The notes: generated by a model from the sequence alone, not told the origin. Positions 1 through 7,496 are shown, counted from the first letter of the stretch. The stretch: 12,122 nt of DNA from CBINFS01 sp966250015 (GCA_966250015.1 CBINFS010000071.1:1-12122), one strand, 5' to 3'. Numbers and translations are program-made.

Positions 1-1
1 C

Positions 2-178
2 CAGAAAGGCCGCACTTCGGGAAGATTCCTCCTCACAAGGTTCGTCGGAATGACATTTTTAAGGTATGAGCACCACCCAAACCTTGTCATCCTGAGGAAC
101 GAAGTGACGAAGGATCTTTGTGAAATGCAGCTTTCTGTATAGACTTTATGGGTACGCACAGCACGTAGGAACCCTTAT
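2..178 (+). repeat. Composite intergenic repeat, unit 1
   Basis: This non-coding unit has a reverse arm (about 11-54, reading GTCATTCCGA...GGAATCTT on the minus strand), a 31-base spacer (55-85) and a forward arm that starts GTCATCCTGA at 86 and continues through GGATCTTTGTGAAATGCAG to a GGGTACGCACAGCA block (150-163). The same order and spacing recur in units 2 and 3. The two arms are imperfect inverted repeats and could pair with each other. Each arm can also form a local hairpin (ATTCC/GGAAT in the reverse arm, ATCCT/AGGAT in the forward arm). The distance from the CAGAAA start to the GGGTACG block is 148 bases. The outer ends are approximate. No open reading frame here looks real. Confidence 0.75.
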
Positions 179-184
179 AACCAA

Positions 185-401
185 CCAGATAGATCGCACT
201 TCGGAAAGATCCCTCACTATCGTTCGGGATGACATTATGTGAGGTATCGGTAATCATCTGGCCTTGTCATCACCGACAATGCCCCTCATTTGTCATCCCG
301 ATCCTGCGAAGCAGGAGAGGGATCTTTATGAAACGCAACCGTCATAAATGCCGAAAGGGGTACGAACAGCACACACTTATTGATAGCGTGGTCTCTATTC
401 G
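185..401 (+). repeat. Composite intergenic repeat, unit 2 (with 26-base internal duplication)
   Basis: This unit abuts unit 1 in tandem. Its reverse arm (193-233) reads GTCATCCCGA...GGGATCTTTCC on the minus strand. After a 32-base spacer (234-265) the forward arm starts GTCATCACCGA at 266, then restarts 26 bases later with GTCATCCCGA at 292, so the arm head is duplicated. Next come the hairpin CCTGC-GAA-GCAGG (303-315), GGGATCTTTATGAAACGCAACC and GGGTACGAACAGCA (358-371). Subtracting the 26 bases gives the same start-to-block distance (147) as unit 3. Similarity to unit 3 continues to about 401, and more weakly to the CTTCGCGTGA motif at 426-435. Confidence 0.75.
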
Positions 402-425
402 AGTGAAAAATAATCAAGTCTATAC

Positions 426-435
426 CTTCGCGTGA
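426..435 (-). repeat. Single CGCGAAG-type repeat unit beside a gene end
   Basis: The ten bases CTTCGCGTGA lie 10 bases past the stop codon of the protease gene. They match the innermost part of the 27-bp repeat found at 3302-3328 and 3774-3800, which also lie just past stop codons. This is a degenerate single unit. On its own it would be weak, but it ends the region of similarity with the unit at 3587-3800. Confidence 0.4.
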
Positions 436-445
436 AAAACGGCCT

Positions 446-2308
446 CTACCGGACCACTTGCATCGGGTGCGTGGTGGTCTGGCCGTTGGCGTTGATGCGG
501 CAATAGTAAAAGCCGGGGGAGAGGGAAGAGGCGTCGAAGTAGGTGCGGTGGACGCCGGGCTGGTGTCGCCCTTCGACGAGTACGGCCACGCGTCGGCCGA
601 GCACGTCGAATACCTCCACCCGGGCTTCAGCCTCTTGGGGCAGCTCGTACTCGATGATCGTGTCGTCGTCGAACGGATTGGGGTAGTTGGCGACGTGCAG
701 GCCCATCCGGTCGGGCGGTCCGGACAGGTAGTCGGTCCAGATCCGGGCGGAGAAGCCGTTTTCGACCCGTTTGATGTCCGAGATGGTCAGCTTTTCGTCG
801 AGCGCGCTCTCGTGGAAATAAAACAGCGGCAGGCGATAGGGGGCGTAGACGTCTCCGGGCTCGTAGGCCACCCGGTAGGCGCCGCCCGGCCGGAAAGCGC
901 GCAGCTCCTCCGACCTACCGGCACGAAATGGGACCAGCCTGTCGTACAGCCCGCTGTTCTCCATGCTCGAGAAGTAGGCGTACTCGAAACTTGGATTGCG
1001 ATTGCCGCCGCACCACGAAGCGCCGGGTTGCGGGGCTTTGTACACGTACAGCCCTTCCTGAGGGAGGAACAGGTCGGCCTGGTCCCCGTCGTCGTTCAGG
1101 TAAAAGGGCGCCGAGGGGTCGTGCGGGTTTGGCGGGGCGTCCCAGAAGTTAGTCCAGAGCCGGGCTTCGACGATCACGTCGCCGCACCGGTCCTCGCCCT
1201 GTCGGATGCGGTACACCTTGCCCGAGCGAATGGCGTCCTCAAAGACGACGTCCACCGACTCGTGGTTCTCCATATCAATCGGTACGATCTCCGTCCAGCC
1301 GAGCTTGATCCGGTCGCCGGCGGACATCGTCAGGTACGCCCCGCCCATGATCCCGATGCAGTCGGAGTTGGGTGAGAAGTCGCTCGTGCAGGTGTGGTAG
1401 AAGCCGAAATGCCGGTGCCCGATCTCGTGCGCGATGATCCGGACGGCCTGCTTTCGCGTCTGGGCGTAGGTGAGCACCCCCGACCCGCTCGTCAGGTTGT
1501 CGATCACCCTCATGCCCCCCAGAACGACTGGATCGGAGGCAAACCCGTCCGATTGCGTGTTCGTGTAATCGACGAAGTCTTTCCGGACCTCGTTGTCGAT
1601 GCCCAATGAGGTTATGGACGAGCCCCCGATCGACTTACCCGCGTCGTCACGGCGCAGTCGGGGCAGGGTCGTGTTCCGGTCGATCAGGATGATCAGGTCG
1701 AAGATGCCGTCGCCGCCGTTCATGTAGGAGAACGTGCCGTTTCGGTAGGTGTCGAGCGCCCTGAGGTCGAGCCCGTCCGGGTTTTCGTTCAGATAGGCCT
1801 GGATCTCGTCCGACGTCAGGATCTCGTGGGACCTTCGGGAGGCGCCGTTCTGAAATGCGCCCCGGTTTTCGTGGTACCACTCGATCGGATGTTTGGGAAT
1901 GTAGACCTTCGGGTATACGTACCCGGTTATAGTGAACCGCCCGTGCGACATCTGGTGGTAAAAAGCGCTGAGCGACCCTTCGTCGAACTCTTCGGGCGAC
2001 GTACCGGGAGGGGAGAGCAGCTTGTTGCCTTCGGCCCAGGCCGGCAGCAACCGGTCAGGTCCAAGGCTATGGTCTACCGGCCATTCCGTCTCCGGATCGC
2101 TCCCGAACTCGCCCGAATAGTCGGGGTCGTCGGCGTGCTGCACGAAAATGACGAACGCATTGACGACGCCGCGATTAGGGAACGCCAGCCTTGCACCGGG
2201 ATGGGCAGGCTGGGCCCACACCGAGCCCACCACTCCGGCCGACAGCCGGAGCACGAGTGCCAGGAGCAATAATCGGCTGCCAAAAGAGGGCGCTGCGCTC
2301 GAAAACAC
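446..2308 (-). CDS. Secreted M6-like zinc metalloprotease with type IX sorting domain
   Basis: This 620-residue protein is probably a secreted, zinc-dependent peptidase handled by the type IX secretion system. Residues 1-33 look like a Sec signal peptide (hydrophobic run LLLLALVLRL, likely cut after VWA). The catalytic core carries HEIGH (294-298) and, downstream, IMGG...IKLGW (320-338), the layout of the immune-inhibitor-A/M6 group. Residues about 537-620 form a typical Por secretion tail, with YPNPF (542-546) near its start and a closing beta-rich VEVFDVLGR segment. The gene begins with GTG at 2306-2308; no closer ATG keeps the signal peptide. Odd point: the residue six after the second HEIGH histidine, the usual third zinc ligand (D in M6, H in metzincins), is Tyr304, followed by His305. 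The gene stands alone, convergent with nothing, and its 3' end faces the repeat cluster at 1-435. Family assignment is moderately sure; secretion is very likely; substrate is unknown. Confidence 0.85.
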   Translation of the reverse strand: MFSSAAPSFGSRLLLLALVLRLSAGVVGSVWAQPAHPGARLAFPNRGVVNAFVIFVQHADDPDYSGEFGSDPETEWPVDHSLGPDRLLPAWAEGNKLLSPPGTSPEEFDEGSLSAFYHQMSHGRFTITGYVYPKVYIPKHPIEWYHENRGAFQNGASRRSHEILTSDEIQAYLNENPDGLDLRALDTYRNGTFSYMNGGDGIFDLIILIDRNTTLPRLRRDDAGKSIGGSSITSLGIDNEVRKDFVDYTNTQSDGFASDPVVLGGMRVIDNLTSGSGVLTYAQTRKQAVRIIAHEIGHRHFGFYHTCTSDFSPNSDCIGIMGGAYLTMSAGDRIKLGWTEIVPIDMENHESVDVVFEDAIRSGKVYRIRQGEDRCGDVIVEARLWTNFWDAPPNPHDPSAPFYLNDDGDQADLFLPQEGLYVYKAPQPGASWCGGNRNPSFEYAYFSSMENSGLYDRLVPFRAGRSEELRAFRPGGAYRVAYEPGDVYAPYRLPLFYFHESALDEKLTISDIKRVENGFSARIWTDYLSGPPDRMGLHVANYPNPFDDDTIIEYELPQEAEARVEVFDVLGRRVAVLVEGRHQPGVHRTYFDASSLSPGFYYCRINANGQTTTHPMQVVR

Positions 2309-2499
2309 GGGCTGCGTGGGGGAGGCTGAGTTGTCAAAAACAGACGGTAAGGGAATATCCTTTACGGTTGATCCTGATACAACCGGCTCTGGCTACGGTT
2401 TGCCTTTGTTTTTTCTTCACGTTGCCGCCTGTTCTGTCTTGCCGGGGATTCCCGTACGTTGTACGTGATTCATTTCAACGATAAAGGACGAGCGACACG

Positions 2500-3291
2500 A
2501 TGAACAGACGAGATTTTGTATCGGCATCCGTGCTGGCCGGCGCAGCGCCGATGGTTGGACTGGCCTCCGGTAGCGGACAGGGTATCGACGACGGGCAGCA
2601 GTACCTCGAGTGGATCCACTACCACCAGGCGCCGGGTGAAAAACGGCAGGTGCTGGGCGATTACCTGCGCGACGTCCTGATCCCGGCATTGAACCGCATC
2701 GGGATCGGGCCCGTGGGCGTCTTCACCGTGCAGTACGGCCAGACGGCGCCCTCCCTTTACGTGCTCATTCCCCACGACACGCTCGAATCGGTCATCACGG
2801 CCGGCACGCGTCTGCTAGACGACGACACCTATCGGAAGGACGCGAGCGCCTATATGGACGTACCGATTGGCGACCCCGCCTACATCCGGATGGAAAAATC
2901 GTTGATGCTCGCCTTCAAAGACTTACCCAAGGTGGAACCCCCGGCCAAAGAAGAAGGTGTGTCGCGTCTGTACGAGCTGAGGACCTACGAGAGCCACTCG
3001 GAGAAGGCGGCGAAGAAAAAGATCGAAATGTTCAACGAAGGCGGCGAGATCGCCATTTTCCGCGAGTCGGGGATGAACCCGGTCTTTTTTGGCGAGACGC
3101 TCTTCGGCCCGAAGATGCCGAACCTGACCTACATGCTCTCGTTCAGGGACATGGCCGAGCGCGACGCAGCCTGGAGCACATTCGTAAACAGCCCGGCGTG
3201 GAAGGAGCTGAGCGCCAAAGACGAATACGCCGACACCGTATCGAACATCTCAGACGTCCTGCTACGCGCCACGCGGTATTCTCAGATTTGA
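2500..3291 (+). CDS. NIPSNAP-family protein with twin-arginine signal
   Basis: This 263-residue protein of unknown biochemical role belongs to the NIPSNAP family (dimeric alpha/beta-barrel-like folds). Residues 1-28 carry the twin-arginine motif NRRDF followed by a mildly hydrophobic stretch and small residues, so export of a folded protein by the Tat system is likely. There are two related halves. The first, about residues 35-140, starts YLEWIHYH. The second, about 155-260, has the hallmark LYELRTYE start, a central FFGETLFGPKMPNLTYMLSF strand region and the SPAWKEL ending. An AAGGAC ribosome-binding site (2484-2489) precedes the ATG. It is transcribed away from the protease and towards the oxidoreductase; the latter also starts with NRRxF, which suggests both act outside the cytoplasm. 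Family identity is firm, function is not. Tat-exported NIPSNAP proteins next to Gfo/Idh/MocA enzymes are a common sight in Bacteroidota and Planctomycetota (general knowledge, not checked). Confidence 0.85.
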   Translation: MNRRDFVSASVLAGAAPMVGLASGSGQGIDDGQQYLEWIHYHQAPGEKRQVLGDYLRDVLIPALNRIGIGPVGVFTVQYGQTAPSLYVLIPHDTLESVITAGTRLLDDDTYRKDASAYMDVPIGDPAYIRMEKSLMLAFKDLPKVEPPAKEEGVSRLYELRTYESHSEKAAKKKIEMFNEGGEIAIFRESGMNPVFFGETLFGPKMPNLTYMLSFRDMAERDAAWSTFVNSPAWKELSAKDEYADTVSNISDVLLRATRYSQI

Positions 3292-3301
3292 ATAAGAAAG
3301 T

Positions 3302-3328
3302 CTCACGCGAAGGCGCGAAGACGCGAAG
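3302..3328 (+). repeat. Left arm of 27-bp inverted repeat (CGCGAAG triplet)
   Basis: Three CGCGAAG units occur in a row (CTCACGCGAAG, GCGCGAAG, ACGCGAAG), starting 10 bases after the NIPSNAP stop codon. The reverse complement of 3774-3800 matches this segment at 25 of 27 positions, so the two copies bracket the whole convergent gap. This is either a dispersed repeat inserted twice or the ends of an old mobile unit. Confidence 0.8.
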
Positions 3329-3344
3329 GATGATTAAGAATAAT

Positions 3345-3374
3345 CCGCAGATAGACGCCGATTAGCGCAGATGA
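3345..3374 (+). repeat. Short CGCAGAT-type direct repeats
   Basis: Three loosely repeated units sit close together: CCGCAGATAGA, CGCCGATTA and GCGCAGATGA. The pattern resembles CGCAGATT-rich dispersed repeats seen between genes in many bacterial genomes (general knowledge). No reading frame or strong hairpin is visible. Function is unknown. Confidence 0.45.
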
Positions 3375-3404
3375 TTTTTTGTATTGACGAGGATAGAAGG
3401 CGGG

Positions 3405-3475
3405 AGGTGATAATTATACCGAACACCCCCAAAATTACGTCATCCCGACCTCCGAGCCGGGATCCATGTGAGCGT
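3405..3475 (+). repeat. Truncated composite repeat (spacer plus start of forward arm)
   Basis: The stretch ACCGAACACCCCCAAAATT resembles the spacer of unit 3 (ACCATACCCCCAAGTT). It is followed at 3439 by GTCATCCCGACC and a GGGATCCATG segment, so ATCCCG can pair with CGGGAT. The reverse arm and the GGGTACG block are missing. The arm differs from the others in ending GGGATCCATG rather than GGGATCTTTATG. Confidence 0.5.
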
Positions 3476-3515
3476 GCGCCTTAACATCCAATGTCTTAGA
3501 TAAAGTAACTAATCC

Positions 3516-3560
3516 ACCCCTCATTCACTTCGTGACAGCTCCCCTCTCCAGGGGAGCAAT
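3516..3560. repeat. Dispersed-type repeat with strong hairpin
   Basis: The sequence CCCCTCATTCACTTCGTGAC leads into a perfect 7-bp hairpin, GCTCCCC (3538-3544) and GGGGAGC (3551-3557), with a 6-base loop. It has no T-run on either side, so it is not a classical intrinsic terminator, but it lies between two convergent genes where it could stop or protect either transcript's 3' end. Confidence 0.5.
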
Positions 3561-3586
3561 TTGTCTGAATCACCTTAATAGTTAGT

Positions 3587-3778
3587 CAGAAACGCCTCAC
3601 TTCGGGAAGATTCCTCGCTCCCGCTCGGAATGACAAGTTCATTGGTTTTCACCATACCCCCAAGTTGTCATCCCGAATCCCGCGAAGCGGGTGAGGGATC
3701 TTTATGAAACGCAACCTTCGAGAATGGCAGTAAGGGTACGTACAGCAACACGTTCACTGATAGTGTAGTCCCTCTTCG
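3587..3778 (+). repeat. Composite intergenic repeat, unit 3 (cleanest copy)
   Basis: This unit starts CAGAAACGCC, then has the reverse arm (about 3598-3634, GTCATTCCGAGC...GGAATCTT on the minus strand), a 32-base spacer (3635-3666) and the forward arm from GTCATCCCGA (3667). The forward arm contains the hairpin CCCGC-GAA-GCGGG (3679-3691), GGGATCTTTATGAAACGCAACC and GGGTACGTACAGCA (3734-3747). Start to block is 147 bases, as in unit 2 once its 26-base duplication is removed. The third pair of the small hairpin is C-G here and T-A in unit 2, a compensatory change. The unit runs straight into the right 27-bp inverted repeat. Confidence 0.8.
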
Positions 3779-3800
3779 CGCCTTCGCGGCTTCGCGTGAG
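3774..3800 (-). repeat. Right arm of 27-bp inverted repeat
   Basis: Read on the minus strand this is CTCACGCGAAG, CCGCGAAG, GCGCGAAG, identical to 3302-3328 at 25 of 27 positions. It lies 35 bases past the stop codon of the minus-strand oxidoreductase gene. A T-run (TCTATTTTTT, 3801-3810) follows on the plus strand, so transcripts from the NIPSNAP gene could end here after a GC-rich stem. Confidence 0.8.
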
Positions 3801-3835
3801 TCTATTTTTTCGAGGTCACGACCTGTAATCCACTC

Positions 3836-5122
3836 TCACGTCGGGTAAACGAACGGGGCGCGGTATTCTCGGGAGAGCAGTTTGTTCGCTTCGGGGTCGT
3901 TTAGGACTTCTTCTCGTTCGCCGTCCCAGTGGACGCTTCGGCCGAGCTTGAGCGAGAGCATGCCGAGCAGGCTCATATTCGTCGAGCGGTGGCCTCGCTC
4001 GATGTCGGCAATCGGGCGGCGGCCGGTTTCGATTGCGTCAAGGAAGTCTGCCCACAGCTCACGGATGTTCTGGTCGTCGGGCTGGTGGAGCTGCGGTTCG
4101 ACGTGGATTTCCTGCTCGCCGCGGCCGGTGGGGTAGAACGTCCAGCCGTCCTTCCATCCCAGGTGCAGGGTGCCCCGGGTGCCGTAGAAGTAGCAGCCGA
4201 TGCTGTGTTTTTCAGCCGGATTGCCCGCGTACTGGCGGTGCTCCCAGACCGCCGTGAAGTTTTCGAACTGGAAGTTCACGACTTGCGTGTCGGGGGCGTC
4301 GGTGTTGTCGCGGCGGATGAAGCGCCCGCCGGCGGCCTGGACCGTTTTCGGATACAGCTCTTCGGTCCACATGAGGATCTGGTCCATCCAGTGGATGCCC
4401 CAGTCGCCGAGGGTGCCGTTGGCGTAGTCGAGGAAGTTGCGGAAGCCGCGCGGGTGGATGCGCCGGTTGAACGGCCGGAGCGGCGCCGGTCCGCACCACA
4501 GGTCCCAGTTGAGCCCCGGCGGCGGCTCCGAGTCCGGCGTCACTTCCCCTTCGTCACCCGGATAGTGGACAAAGGCGCGCACCATCCCGATTTTGCCCAG
4601 CTTGCCGGCCTTGAGGAACTCGATGGCGGACACGTTGTGCGGCGAAACGCGCCGGTGGAGGCCGACCTGAACGACGCGCTCGTGCTCGCGTGCCGCGCGC
4701 ACCATCGCCCGGCCTTCCCGAATGGTGTGGCCGATCGGTTTCTCGACGTACACGTGCGCGCCGGCCTCGACGGCGGCAATCGTGATGAGCGGGTGCCAGT
4801 GGTCCGGCGTGCCGACGATGACGATCTCAGGCTTCTCAGTCGCCAGAAGGTCGCGGTAGTCCTCGTACGCCTTCGGCTTCTTCCCCGTCAGCGTCTCGAT
4901 CTCCGCGACGGCCGGGTCGAGGTGGTTCCGGTCGACGTCGCAGAGCGCGACGACGTCGCTCCGACCGGCTTCGACGGCGGTCCTCAGGATGTTCATCCCC
5001 CACCACCCGCTGCCGACGAGCGCCGTGCGGTAGCGCTGCGCCGTACGGCGGTCCAGGATCGGAACTGCTGTAAACGCTACCCCGGCTGACGCGGTGGTCC
5101 TGATAAATTCACGACGGTTCAT
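3836..5122 (-). CDS. Gfo/Idh/MocA-family oxidoreductase with twin-arginine signal
   Basis: This is a 428-residue NAD(P)-dependent oxidoreductase, probably acting on a sugar or sugar-like substrate outside the cytoplasm. Residues 1-22 hold a Tat signal (NRREFIRTT and a small hydrophobic stretch). The Rossmann fold begins at LVGSGWWGMNI (35-45). It is followed by the TPDHWH segment (105-110), the family hallmark EKP (127-129) and the GDWGIHWMDQ segment (239-248), whose His244 fits the catalytic position. The length suits the exported Gfo/Idh/MocA subgroup. The start was set at ATG 5120-5122; an in-frame TTG three codons upstream would add MFA but displaces the Tat motif. No clear ribosome-binding site is seen. 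It lies 106 bases downstream of the TonB-dependent receptor on the same strand with no obvious terminator between, so it may be read with that operon. The substrate cannot be read from the sequence. Confidence 0.9.
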   Translation of the reverse strand: MNRREFIRTTASAGVAFTAVPILDRRTAQRYRTALVGSGWWGMNILRTAVEAGRSDVVALCDVDRNHLDPAVAEIETLTGKKPKAYEDYRDLLATEKPEIVIVGTPDHWHPLITIAAVEAGAHVYVEKPIGHTIREGRAMVRAAREHERVVQVGLHRRVSPHNVSAIEFLKAGKLGKIGMVRAFVHYPGDEGEVTPDSEPPPGLNWDLWCGPAPLRPFNRRIHPRGFRNFLDYANGTLGDWGIHWMDQILMWTEELYPKTVQAAGGRFIRRDNTDAPDTQVVNFQFENFTAVWEHRQYAGNPAEKHSIGCYFYGTRGTLHLGWKDGWTFYPTGRGEQEIHVEPQLHQPDDQNIRELWADFLDAIETGRRPIADIERGHRSTNMSLLGMLSLKLGRSVHWDGEREEVLNDPEANKLLSREYRAPFVYPT

Positions 5123-5228
5123 GGCAAACAAGCTGGACTGTATCGAGAAAAAACCTGCTGAATCCTCAAGTAACGAGCGGCGGAGCTTACGAGCAAGTAT
5201 TCGGAGGAATCGAACGGATGAAAAGGTC

Positions 5229-7484
5229 CTACAGGCGCACCACGGCGTGGGCGATCAGATGGCGCGGAGGGGCCAGGATGGCGGGACGCTCGACGTAGTA
5301 GTACTCCAGCGCATTGTTGAGGAGCAGGACCAGCTCGAAGCGGCTCGTGCGAAGCCCCGCGCGCAGGTCGAGGACGTGGATCGGCACGAGGAGGTCGGCG
5401 TCCGGCACGAACCGGGCAAAGTCGGTGTCGACGCGTTCGGGCTTGCTCGAGAACTGGTAGTCGGCCCCGGCGAAGAGATCGTACGGCAGGCCGACGTCGA
5501 CGGCGGCTTTGAAGAGGTGCGTCGACCGGAAAACGAGCGGGCGATCTTCGGTCAGATCCCGGGCGTCGAGCAGGGTGTAGGCCAGCCGACCGGTGATTCG
5601 TCCGTCCAAGCCCGCGACGTCCGCCGACGTCTCCAGGCCCCGAATTCGCGCGCGGGTGAGGTTGACGAACTGGAACCCCGCTCCAGACGACGAGGCGCCG
5701 CACTGGCCGACTACGAACTTCGGTTCGACGAGCCGCTCGTATTCGTTCCAGAAGAGGGCTCCGTCGAGGCGCAGGCTGCCGCCGTTCGGCAGCGAGAGCA
5801 GGCTCCGTGCTCCGACCTCGAACCCGGTGCTCTCCTCAGGCCGGAGCCTCAGGTTGGGCAGGATCGGCAGGAAATCCTGGTTGTTCGTGAACCGCTCAGC
5901 CAGGCTTGGCACGCGGAAGCCCTGCCCGAAGGCCAGGCGAAAGGACGTCCTGTCCGATGGCGTAAATGAGAGGCTGAGCTTCGGGCTGAACTTGCTGGCG
6001 ACCTCGGTGGTGTCGATCGCGTAGGCGTCGAACCGGAGGCCGGCAATGGCGGTCCATCGCGCCGAGAGGGCTTCTTCCCATTGCAGGTAGGCGGCGCCCT
6101 CGGGCTGCCCGCGCACGACGCGCCCGTCTATGCCCGTGAGGAACTTCGACTCGACGGCGTTATCGTCGGCGGTCAGGCCTGCCACGACGACGCGGCCGGG
6201 GACGGGCGTCCAGTCGGCCTGCACCTCGCCGCCGTACCGGTAGCCTGCCGTCCGCTCCGATTTTTCTCTCAGCTTGCCTTCGTCGTCGAGCGGGTGGAAT
6301 ACCGCGCGGAAAACGCGCCCGCGGACGGTGTAGACGAGATTGTCCCCGATGATGCCCCGGAGTGTGGGGAGGAAGCTGATCTGGCGGGTGTGCAAGTCGT
6401 TGGTGCCGGTTATCCCCGAGCCGAAGAGGTCGATTCGCCCCGGTGTGAGGGGGTCGTCGAGGCCGTTCCAGTAGTAGAAGTTGTCCGCCTCACGGATGGT
6501 CGCACCGCCGAGGATGTCGAGCCTGGTCCCCCGGCCAAGCTGCTGGCTGATTTTGAGGTGGCCCAAAAAAGCGGACACGCCGCCGTTCTGGAGGTACCCG
6601 GCGTCGTGCCGGTAAGCGAGGTTCACCCACGTGCCGCCCTCGTCGCTCCACCGCCGTGCGTGGGTGATCGTACCGCCGCCGACCGGGCGTGGCGAGTCGG
6701 CGTCGCTCCAGGTCCTGCGCCACTCGGCGTATCGGACGGGTTCGTAAAAGCCCCCGAAGGCACGGATCGTCGTTTCGGGAGCTTGAGGATAGTCCTTCGT
6801 GATCAGGTGGATCACCCCGCCGAGGGCGCCTCCGCCGTAGAGCGCCGATCCCGGACCCTTCAGTACCTCGATCCGCTCGACCTGCGACATTGGCAGGGCC
6901 TCAAACGGGATGCCTCCCGTCTCCGGACCGAGCATGGGCACCCCGTCCACAAGCAGGAGCACGCGGCTCCCCACGTTGTACGAAAAACCCGAGGACCCCC
7001 GGACGTTCACCTGGTTGTCGGCCATCTGCACGCCGGGCACGTATCGCAGTGCCGCGTCGAGGGTTTGCAGGTTGCGCGTTTCGATCTCGCGGGGCGTGAG
7101 AATGCTGAAGCTGGCGGGCGCCCTGATGCTCGACTCCGCTCGGCGCGAGGCCGTGACGATGACCTCGGCCTGCTCGATCGTGGTTTCCTCAAGCACGAAG
7201 TCGGCCGTCACCGTGCCGCCCTCGGGTACGAATACCGTCTGTGAGGCCGTTCGGTATCCGACGGCGGTTGCCACGACCTCCTGCTCGCCCATGGGAACCG
7301 AATGGATCACGTAGGCGCCGCCGGTGTCCGTCGCCGAGCCGATCACGGTGCCCGCCACGACCACGTTGACCCCCGGCAACGGCTCGCCATCCGAGTCGCG
7401 AACCGTACCTGCGATCGTCCCGGTCTGTGCAAATGCCGGGGCGGCAACGGCAAGCAGGAGGAAAATCAATAACAATCGCTTCAT
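5229..7484 (-). CDS. TonB-dependent outer-membrane receptor
   Basis: This 751-residue outer-membrane barrel imports a ligand using energy passed on by TonB. Residues 1-20 are a signal peptide (MKRLLLIFLLLAVAAPAFAQ). A carboxypeptidase-regulatory-like domain (about 21-100, GTIAGTVRDSDGEPLPGVNV) is the usual N-terminal extension in this phylum. A TonB-box-like AEVIVTASRR (106-115) leads into the plug (about 118-232), with NVRGSSG, LLLVDGVP and RIEVLKGPGSALYGGGALGGVIHLIT. The rest is the beta-barrel, including SFRLAFGQGFRVPSLAERF, typical of siderophore, haem or metal receptors. The last residue is Leu (HAVVRL) instead of the commonest Phe. ATG 7482-7484 follows the lipoprotein stop by 12 bases, so the two are almost certainly co-transcribed. 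No Fur-like box or cobalamin riboswitch was seen upstream, so the ligand is open. Confidence 0.93.
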   Translation of the reverse strand: MKRLLLIFLLLAVAAPAFAQTGTIAGTVRDSDGEPLPGVNVVVAGTVIGSATDTGGAYVIHSVPMGEQEVVATAVGYRTASQTVFVPEGGTVTADFVLEETTIEQAEVIVTASRRAESSIRAPASFSILTPREIETRNLQTLDAALRYVPGVQMADNQVNVRGSSGFSYNVGSRVLLLVDGVPMLGPETGGIPFEALPMSQVERIEVLKGPGSALYGGGALGGVIHLITKDYPQAPETTIRAFGGFYEPVRYAEWRRTWSDADSPRPVGGGTITHARRWSDEGGTWVNLAYRHDAGYLQNGGVSAFLGHLKISQQLGRGTRLDILGGATIREADNFYYWNGLDDPLTPGRIDLFGSGITGTNDLHTRQISFLPTLRGIIGDNLVYTVRGRVFRAVFHPLDDEGKLREKSERTAGYRYGGEVQADWTPVPGRVVVAGLTADDNAVESKFLTGIDGRVVRGQPEGAAYLQWEEALSARWTAIAGLRFDAYAIDTTEVASKFSPKLSLSFTPSDRTSFRLAFGQGFRVPSLAERFTNNQDFLPILPNLRLRPEESTGFEVGARSLLSLPNGGSLRLDGALFWNEYERLVEPKFVVGQCGASSSGAGFQFVNLTRARIRGLETSADVAGLDGRITGRLAYTLLDARDLTEDRPLVFRSTHLFKAAVDVGLPYDLFAGADYQFSSKPERVDTDFARFVPDADLLVPIHVLDLRAGLRTSRFELVLLLNNALEYYYVERPAILAPPRHLIAHAVVRL

Positions 7485-7496
7485 GCCGGTGGCTGC

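Noticed and set aside
229..435. 68-codon plus-strand frame near the window start
   Set aside because: It lies entirely within the composite repeat, which is better explained by its spacing and hairpins than by coding.
1..445. CRISPR array
   Set aside because: The repeats alternate in orientation and differ in sequence, and they lack regular spacers of one length; they form a composite inverted repeat instead.
2368..2402. Promoter for the NIPSNAP gene (TTG at 2368-2370, TACGGTTTG at 2394-2402)
   Set aside because: The -7 box has one extra base and the spacing to TTG is too long, so the match is not convincing.
3929..5089. Long plus-strand open frame (386 codons) opposite the oxidoreductase gene
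   Set aside because: It is the antisense shadow of a GC-rich gene with clear family motifs. Its product is rich in V, R, D and E with no recognisable domain. The same applies to plus-strand frames 458-1375 and 6081-7244.
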